The notes beneath the pieces are model-generated. The model was not told where the DNA came from. It ran no database searches and saw only the letters and a list, made by a program, of their open reading frames with translations. A program made the translations under genes and the position numbers. This document shows, one piece after another, positions 59,426 through 64,000 of a DNA stretch of 64,000 bases (positions are counted from its first letter, which is position 1; each line of letters begins with the position of its first letter). The DNA comes from Acidimicrobiaceae bacterium (GTDB lineage Bacteria; Actinomycetota; Acidimicrobiia; Acidimicrobiales; RAAP-2): positions 62,001 through 126,000 of the forward strand of contig PMTF01000004.1 of assembly GCA_003167415.1 (NCBI GenBank), read 5' to 3'.

Positions 59426-59746
59426 TTACGCCTGCGCCGTGACACGGTTGGCGCTCGGACGTTCATGGCGACGAAGGATCTTGTAGCGCAGGACTTCGTC
59501 CGACAGGGTCAGAATCCGGTTGAGCTCGACGACGGTCGCCGAGTCACCACTGAACTCCACCAAGACGTAGTAGCCCTCTTTGCGCTTGTTGATCTCGTAG
59601 GCCAAGGGACGCTTGCCCCAACGGTCGATGGCGCCGGGGGTTCCCCCGTGAGTTCGTACAGTTTCCAACGCTCGGTCGAGCGCGATTTGGATCGTCTGGG
59701 CGTCGACGGCAGTGTCGAACACGATCATGGTCTCATAGGGCCTCAT
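59426..59746 (-). CDS. rpsF: Ribosomal protein bS6
   Basis: 106 aa from ATG at 59746 (MRPYETMIVFD), chosen for AAAGGAAA upstream; the frame extends to 59815 without coding sense. RALETVRTHGGTPGAIDRWG, KRPLAYEINKRKEGYYVLVE and ELNRILTLSDEVLRYKILRR are the standard bS6 segments. It pairs with bS18 in the 30S platform. First gene of the operon with ssb, rpsR and rplI; hairpins in the leader may take part in feedback. Confidence 0.95.
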   Translation of the reverse strand: MRPYETMIVFDTAVDAQTIQIALDRALETVRTHGGTPGAIDRWGKRPLAYEINKRKEGYYVLVEFSGDSATVVELNRILTLSDEVLRYKILRRHERPSANRVTAQA

Positions 59747-59865
59747 GGCCGATTTCCTTTCCCTGTGGTCCGGCTTGGCCGGGCTCTGCGGAAAACAGAG
59801 CAGGGTATGTGGCACTTCCCCACGCTCGTGGGAACAACAATCCTAGTCCAGGGCGCCGAACATGG
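59747..59865 (-). promoter_or_regulatory. rpsF: rpsF operon promoter and structured leader
   Basis: A -10-like TAGGAT (59840-59845, minus strand) would start a ~87-base leader. It can fold into three hairpins: 59816-59834 (TTCCCACG/CGTGGGGAA with a bulge), 59783-59801 (GCTCTG/CAGAGC) and 59770-59782 (CCGGC/GCCGG). Known rpsF leaders bind the bS6:bS18 pair; whether this one belongs to that type cannot be decided by eye. The region also serves as the panB-rpsF spacer. Confidence 0.45.
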
Positions 59866-60687
59866 CTAGTCCAGGAGTCCTTCGGGATTGGGGTAGGCCT
59901 CGTCCTCGCTCGGGAAGTCACCGTTTCGAACGTCCTCGGCGAAGTGGCGAAGCGCCTCGGTGATCACCGGTCCGAGATTGGCGTATTGACGCACGAATTT
60001 TGCTGGCGCCCGGCCGGTCAGACCGAGCAGGTCGTGAAAGACCAGCACTTGACCGTCGGTGTCGGGGCCGGCGCCGATACCGATCGTCGGAATGTCGAGC
60101 GCCTGAGTGACGGTCGTGCCCACGACGCTCGGCACGCCTTCGATCACGATCGCGAAGACACCTTCTTCTTGGAGGAGTTGGGCGTCCTCAATCAGTAGTT
60201 TCGCGCTCTCCATTGTCTTGGCCTGGACCTTGAATCCCCCGAACGCCATCACGCTCTGCGGGGTGAGACCCAGGTGGCCCATCACCGGAATCTGCGCGTC
60301 GAGCAGCGCGCGAACCACGCCCTGGCGAACACGTCCGCCTTCGAGCTTGACGCTGTCGGCGCCGGCGCGGATGAGCTTCGCGGCGTTTCGAACGCTCTCG
60401 CCCAGATCGACGTGATAGCTCAGCCACGGCATGTCCGCGACGACGTGGGCGTCGGGCTTCGCTGCGGCAACGGCCCGAACGTGGTGGCACATCTCGTCGA
60501 TCGTGAGGTGCAGGGTGTTCTCCTGACCGAGCACGACGTTGGCCATAGAGTCACCGACGAGGATAAGGTCGACACCGGCCGCCGAGGCCAAACGGGCCCC
60601 CGGCTCGTCGTAGGCGGTCACCATCACCAGGGGAACCGCGCCATTCCGGCGTTTGCGGAGTCGGATCGCCGGTGCGCTCAGGGTCAC
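59866..60687 (-). CDS. panB: 3-methyl-2-oxobutanoate hydroxymethyltransferase
   Basis: 273 aa from GTG at 60687, overlapping the DUF5318 gene by 4 bp (GTGA). Barrel motifs: VMVTAYDEPGARLASAAGVD, LILVGDSMANVVLGQENTLH, VVADMPWLSYHVD, SVKLEGG, MGHLGLTPQSV and VGTTVTQALDIPTIGIGAGP. It adds a hydroxymethyl group from 5,10-methylenetetrahydrofolate to 2-oxoisovalerate, the first committed step to pantothenate. panC and panE are not nearby. In mycobacteria the matching place is held by ponA1, so panB here is a local replacement. Confidence 0.95.
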   Translation of the reverse strand: MTLSAPAIRLRKRRNGAVPLVMVTAYDEPGARLASAAGVDLILVGDSMANVVLGQENTLHLTIDEMCHHVRAVAAAKPDAHVVADMPWLSYHVDLGESVRNAAKLIRAGADSVKLEGGRVRQGVVRALLDAQIPVMGHLGLTPQSVMAFGGFKVQAKTMESAKLLIEDAQLLQEEGVFAIVIEGVPSVVGTTVTQALDIPTIGIGAGPDTDGQVLVFHDLLGLTGRAPAKFVRQYANLGPVITEALRHFAEDVRNGDFPSEDEAYPNPEGLLD

Positions 60688-61112
60688 TCGCCGACCTCTT
60701 GACGCTCAATCGCGTTGGCGCGGCGGGCCCGACGTCCTCCGGCGGACCACTTTCGCACCAGGTGGTGGAACGAACATCCGACGCAGACTTCGACCGCGTA
60801 ACACTGCACCGGCTCCTCGCGTCGCTCGAGTTTCAACAGTTCGACGCGCGTCGTCGGGCAGGTACCCCCCGAGGGCAACCGCGCGCCGAAGACGTACGTC
60901 ACTTCGACGAGTTCGACGTCACTGCAGACCGGACAGGTCTCGCCGGTCTTGCGTCCGAGGTTCTTCGCGGCGCGCAATAGTTCAGGGTGCGCGTCGCAGA
61001 CGTCTTCGTAGCGGATGATGCCCGCGGCGACCTTGGCCAACAGGGCGTGACGCACGAGTCCGAACTCGACTACTGCCCCGTTGGCGGTACTCGTGCGGAA
61101 TCGCTTATCCAT
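60684..61112 (-). CDS. DUF5318 family protein (zinc-ribbon-like, actinobacterial)
   Basis: 142 aa from ATG at 61112. RHALLAKVAAGIIRYEDVCD and HPELLRAAKNLGRKTGETCP then VCSDVELVEVTYVFGARLPS are conserved in this actinobacterial family; CPVC and a later CVGC, plus HHL, form a likely zinc ribbon. The function is unknown. Next to padR-ino1 in mycobacteria (Rv0049 region) as here. TAAGGT eight bases before the ATG may be a -10 for a near-leaderless transcript. It faces padR across 74 bp and overlaps panB by 4 bp. Confidence 0.87.
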   Translation of the reverse strand: MDKRFRTSTANGAVVEFGLVRHALLAKVAAGIIRYEDVCDAHPELLRAAKNLGRKTGETCPVCSDVELVEVTYVFGARLPSGGTCPTTRVELLKLERREEPVQCYAVEVCVGCSFHHLVRKWSAGGRRARRANAIERQEVGE

Positions 61113-61164
61113 TAGGGGTGACCTTACACACCTTTGTTTCATTGGGAAATGACACCACTGTACA

Positions 61165-61178
61165 TTCGATATATCGAA
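61165..61178. promoter_or_regulatory. Palindromic operator between DUF5318 and padR
   Basis: The perfect 14-bp palindrome TTCGATATATCGAA shares the core CGATATATCG with the operator of the other padR gene (30261-30282). It lies 8 bp before the padR start and between the divergent DUF5318 and padR-ino1 promoters. A possible -35/-10 pair is TTCATT (61138-61143) and TACATT (61161-61166), 17 bp apart. Confidence 0.6.
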
Positions 61179-61186
61179 GTGATACT

Positions 61187-61807
61187 ATGTTTCGCGTGTT
61201 AGACATTGCCATCCTGGGTCTGCTGATGGACCGCGACCACCACGGTTACGAGATACGCACACAACTACGCGACCGACTCGGTGTTTGGGCCAATGTTTCT
61301 TTCGGATCGATCTATCCGGCGCTCGCTCGACTAGATCGTCAGGGCTGTGTCGAAGCCGTCACCTCGAGTGAGACTCGACTCAGTTCACTCTCCACCGGTT
61401 CACTCTCTGGTGAACGAGCGTCACTTCGCTCCTTGCGAACCACGACGGGCATCGGACGTCGCGGTCGCAAGGTCTATCGAATCACCGAACGGGGTCGTCG
61501 TGACTTCGTCTCGATGCTCGCCGATCCGGCCACGTTGGACGACGGCAAGAACTTCTCGTTACGCATGGCCCTCGCTAAGTACCTGACCCCGAACACTCGG
61601 GTCGGGTTGCTCGAGCGTCGTCGCGGAGATCTCATCGCTCGTCTGGTCGAAGTCCGGGCCGGAGCGAGCAACGAACAACTCGATTCCTACGCGCGCGGTG
61701 TCATGGAACACGCGGCTCAGGGCGTCGAGCTGGACCTCGCGTGGATTGGCGGATTATTGTCCACCGAACGTAGTAATCAAGAGTCCTTCGCGCACGACGC
61801 GAAGTAA
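61187..61807 (+). CDS. PadR family regulator linked to ino1
   Basis: 206 aa from ATG at 61187; the open frame to 61118 has no coding sense. Winged helix: RVLDIAILGLLMDRDHHGYE, FGSIYPALARLDRQGCV and RRGRKVYRITERGRRDF. A low-complexity Ser/Arg loop (SSETRLSSLSTGSLSGERAS) is inserted in the wing, longer than in most PadRs. The C-terminal helices serve dimerisation. It is 12 bp upstream of ino1; the pair is conserved from mycobacteria, where this regulator is suspected of controlling inositol phosphate synthesis. Confidence 0.9.
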   Translation: MFRVLDIAILGLLMDRDHHGYEIRTQLRDRLGVWANVSFGSIYPALARLDRQGCVEAVTSSETRLSSLSTGSLSGERASLRSLRTTTGIGRRGRKVYRITERGRRDFVSMLADPATLDDGKNFSLRMALAKYLTPNTRVGLLERRRGDLIARLVEVRAGASNEQLDSYARGVMEHAAQGVELDLAWIGGLLSTERSNQESFAHDAK

Positions 61808-61819
61808 GAAAGGGGCGCC

Positions 61820-62914
61820 ATGGAGAAGATTCGCGTGGCCATTGCCGGTGTTGGAAACTGCGCCAGCGCACTCATCCAGGGCGTGACCTACTACCGAGAC
61901 GCCAATCCCGCCGACGACGTGCCCGGTCTCATGCACGTGGTGCTCGGGGGCTATCACGTCAGCGACATTGAGTTCGTCGCCGCCTTCGACGTCGACGCCT
62001 CCAAAGTGGGCAGCGACCTCGGCAAAGCCATCGACGGTGGTCAGAACAACACGATCAAGTTCGCCGACGTCCCTTCGTTGGGCGTCATCGTCCAGCGCGG
62101 TCCGACCATGGACGGACTGAACAAGTACTACCGCGCGGCCATCGAAGAGTCGCTCTTCGAACCGGTCGACGTAGCCCAGGTCCTTCGTGATTCACGCGCT
62201 CAGGTCTTCGTGTCGTACCTGCCGGTCGGCTCCGAAGAGGCCCAACGCTTCTACGCCCAATGCGCGCTTGACGCGGGCGCCGCGTTCGTGAACGCCATCC
62301 CGGTGTTCATCGCCTCGGACCCGAAATGGGCCAAGAAGTTCGCCGACGCCAAGTTGCCGATCATCGGTGATGACATCAAGAGCCAACTCGGCGCGACCAT
62401 CGTGCACCGCGTGCTCGCGCGCCTCTTCGAGGACCGCGGACTCACCCTCGACCACACGTACCAACTGAACGTCGGCGGCAACATGGATTTCAAGAACATG
62501 CTCGAACGTGAACGCCTCGAGTCCAAGAAGATCTCCAAGACCCAGGCCGTCACCTCGCAACTCGAGAGCTCCAACTTGGATCCCGACGACGTGCATATAG
62601 GACCGAGCGACCACGTGCCGTGGCTGCACGACCGCAAGTGGGCCTTCATCCGCTTGGAGGGCCGCAACTTCGGTGACGTGCCCGTCAGCGTGGAACTCAA
62701 GCTCGAAGTGTGGGACTCGCCCAACTCCGCGGGCGTCATCATCGACGCCGTGCGCTGCGCGAAAGTCGCCCTGGACCGCGGCATCGGTGGCCCCATCATC
62801 GGACCGTCGGCGTACTTCATGAAGTCGCCGCCCATCCAGTTCCACGACGACGTGGCGCACGACATGGTCGAAGATTTCGCCGACCGCGGCGCCGAGAATC
62901 TGGTCTGGCCCTAG
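61820..62914 (+). CDS. ino1: Inositol-3-phosphate synthase
   Basis: 364 aa behind [27 protein letters not shown] is the NAD-binding loop; [59 protein letters not shown] and [20 protein letters not shown] are the active-site segments typical of the short actinobacterial and archaeal form. It turns glucose 6-phosphate into inositol 3-phosphate, a precursor of phosphatidylinositol and mycothiol. The upstream PadR is probably its regulator. Confidence 0.95.
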   Translation: MEKIRVAIAGVGNCASALIQGVTYYRDANPADDVPGLMHVVLGGYHVSDIEFVAAFDVDASKVGSDLGKAIDGGQNNTIKFADVPSLGVIVQRGPTMDGLNKYYRAAIEESLFEPVDVAQVLRDSRAQVFVSYLPVGSEEAQRFYAQCALDAGAAFVNAIPVFIASDPKWAKKFADAKLPIIGDDIKSQLGATIVHRVLARLFEDRGLTLDHTYQLNVGGNMDFKNMLERERLESKKISKTQAVTSQLESSNLDPDDVHIGPSDHVPWLHDRKWAFIRLEGRNFGDVPVSVELKLEVWDSPNSAGVIIDAVRCAKVALDRGIGGPIIGPSAYFMKSPPIQFHDDVAHDMVEDFADRGAENLVWP

Positions 62915-63014
62915 TCGCTACGCCAGTTCCGACGTAAGTCTCGTCGGCGTCGTATTGCATCGTCACTCCCCCGCGGCGACGGCACCTTCGGCTCGGCCGC
63001 GTCGTTGAAGACCG

Positions 63015-64000
63015 CTATTTGACCTGCTCGGCCCACCATTCACGGAGTCGTACCGCCGCTTCTTGCGGCGTGATCTCGCCTTCGTCGAGTCGGATCTCCA
63101 TGAGAAAGTCGAGCGCACGTCCGACCGCCGGACCGGGTGGAATGTCCAACAGTTCCATCACGGCCACGCCGTCGAGCGCCGGGCGAAGGCGTTCGAGGTC
63201 TTCGCGTTCGCGCAGTTCGGCGATACGAATCTCTAACTCGTCCATGCGTTGTGCGAGCGACGCGGCCTTTCGGGCATTGCGTGTCGTGCAGTCGCACCTC
63301 GTCAGTTCATTCAGCTCGTCGAGCAGGGGCCCGGCGTCGCGCACGTAGCGTCGTACGGCTTTGTCGGACCAACCCAACTTGTACGTGTGGAAGCGGAGGT
63401 GGAGCTCGACGAGGGCACTGACGTCGTCGATTATTTCCTGGGAGTAGCGCAGGGCCATCATACGCTTGCGCGTCATCTTGGCGCCCACGACTTCGTGGAA
63501 TCGGAAGGTCACGCCCTCGTCGGTGATCGCTCGAGTCGCCGGTTTGCCAATGTCGTGAAAGAGCGCGGCCAGCCGTAGAACCAGATCCGGTGAGGTCTTG
63601 TCGACGACGGCCCACGTATGCGACAGGACGTCTTTATGACGATGGATCGGATCCTGTTCGAGCTGCAGCTTCGGCAATTCCGGAAAGAAGTGTTCGGCCA
63701 GTCCCGTTCGCACGATGAAGTCCAGCCCCACCGACGGCGCCGCGCTCATCATGAGAAGGTCGAGCTCACCACGGATCCGCTCGGCCGACACCTTGGAGAG
63801 GCGCTCGGCCATCGTGGTGGTCGCCGCTTCAATCGCGGGATCGATGGTGAGAGAGAATCGAGCGGCGAATCGAGCGGCGCGCAGCATTCGCAAGGGGTCG
63901 TCGCTGAAGAGGATCTCGGGGTCGATCGGCGTGCGCAGCACCCGCTCGTGGAGATCGCTGAAGCCGTTATGGAAGTCAAAGAGCGTCTGCACGTCCGGCG
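63015..64000 (-). CDS. cca: CCA-adding enzyme / tRNA nucleotidyltransferase, C-terminal part (truncated by window edge)
   Basis: At least 328 codons; the gene enters from beyond 64000, so the nucleotidyltransferase GS/DxD motif is not visible. The visible part starts PDVQTLFDFHNGFSDLHERV, then DDPLRMLRAARFAARFSLTI, typical of the neck and body of the CCA-adding enzyme. An HD domain follows (HRHKDVLSHTWAVVD, LAALFHDIGKP). It is the bacterial class II type with C-terminal HD domain as in mycobacterial PcnA. It adds or repairs the 3' CCA of tRNA. It converges with ino1 across about 100 bp with no clear terminator. Confidence 0.92.
   Translation of the reverse strand, partial: PDVQTLFDFHNGFSDLHERVLRTPIDPEILFSDDPLRMLRAARFAARFSLTIDPAIEAATTTMAERLSKVSAERIRGELDLLMMSAAPSVGLDFIVRTGLAEHFFPELPKLQLEQDPIHRHKDVLSHTWAVVDKTSPDLVLRLAALFHDIGKPATRAITDEGVTFRFHEVVGAKMTRKRMMALRYSQEIIDDVSALVELHLRFHTYKLGWSDKAVRRYVRDAGPLLDELNELTRCDCTTRNARKAASLAQRMDELEIRIAELREREDLERLRPALDGVAVMELLDIPPGPAVGRALDFLMEIRLDEGEITPQEAAVRLREWWAEQVK

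Noticed and set aside
1..64000. Prophage, insertion sequence, CRISPR array, tRNA or rRNA genes
   Set aside because: No transposase, integrase, terminal repeats, spaced direct repeats or tRNA-like folds were noticed when reading both strands.

Overview
The window looks like an origin-proximal piece of a free-living Actinobacteriota chromosome, most likely from or near class Acidimicrobiia. Its right end carries the actinobacterial block dnaB / rplI-rpsR-ssb-rpsF / DUF5318 / padR-ino1 / CCA-adding enzyme, which in mycobacteria also lies close to the replication origin. G+C is high but not extreme, GTG and TTG starts are common, and several genes seem to lack a leader. No tRNA, rRNA, insertion sequence or CRISPR array was seen. 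The class-level assignment is an inference.

Left part (1-26.3 kb): two related catabolic regions. Region A has, on the minus strand, an alpha/beta hydrolase, a 2-oxoacid dehydrogenase E2 and a TetR regulator. Divergent from these is a long plus-strand operon: a Liv-type ABC importer (K-H-M-G-F), a 3-hydroxyisobutyrate-dehydrogenase-like enzyme, an M24 'pita-bread' hydrolase and E1 alpha/beta. After a three-gene b6-type cytochrome cluster and chrA comes region B: an Rbs-type ABC importer with a second M24 hydrolase (minus), an ATZ/TRZ-type amidohydrolase (minus), and a plus-strand run of atypical SDR, bicupin, XRE-cupin regulator and a second 3-hydroxyisobutyrate-dehydrogenase-like enzyme. Both M24 proteins carry Cys where the second metal-binding Asp is expected. 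The repeated set importer + M24 + beta-hydroxyacid dehydrogenase is the best candidate here for an undescribed pathway; its substrate cannot be read from the sequence.

Middle part (26.5-48.6 kb): a NodIJ-like ABC exporter with two permeases, an epoxide-hydrolase-like protein, a remnant of an amidase gene, a PadR regulator with a perfect 22-bp palindrome in its promoter, a Cys/Met-metabolism PLP enzyme, DoxX, a methyltransferase, a DUF429 protein, a bifunctional PutA, a translationally coupled GT4 / six-hairpin / GH130 carbohydrate cassette, a PHS-type (phosphate:H+) MFS transporter, a secreted eight-repeat protein, an acetamidase/formamidase homologue, an orphan OmpR-type response regulator and a peroxiredoxin. 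PHO-box-like 11-bp direct repeats lie upstream of both the PHS transporter and the response regulator, which suggests a local phosphate regulon.

Right part (48.6-64 kb): a second E1alpha-E1beta-E2 operon, an MFS exporter, rlmN, an SDR, a small membrane protein, a MazEF-type toxin-antitoxin pair, then dnaB, rplI-rpsR-ssb-rpsF, panB-DUF5318, padR-ino1 and a CCA-adding enzyme that runs off the right edge. No E3 (dihydrolipoamide dehydrogenase) gene is present for either 2-oxoacid dehydrogenase set.
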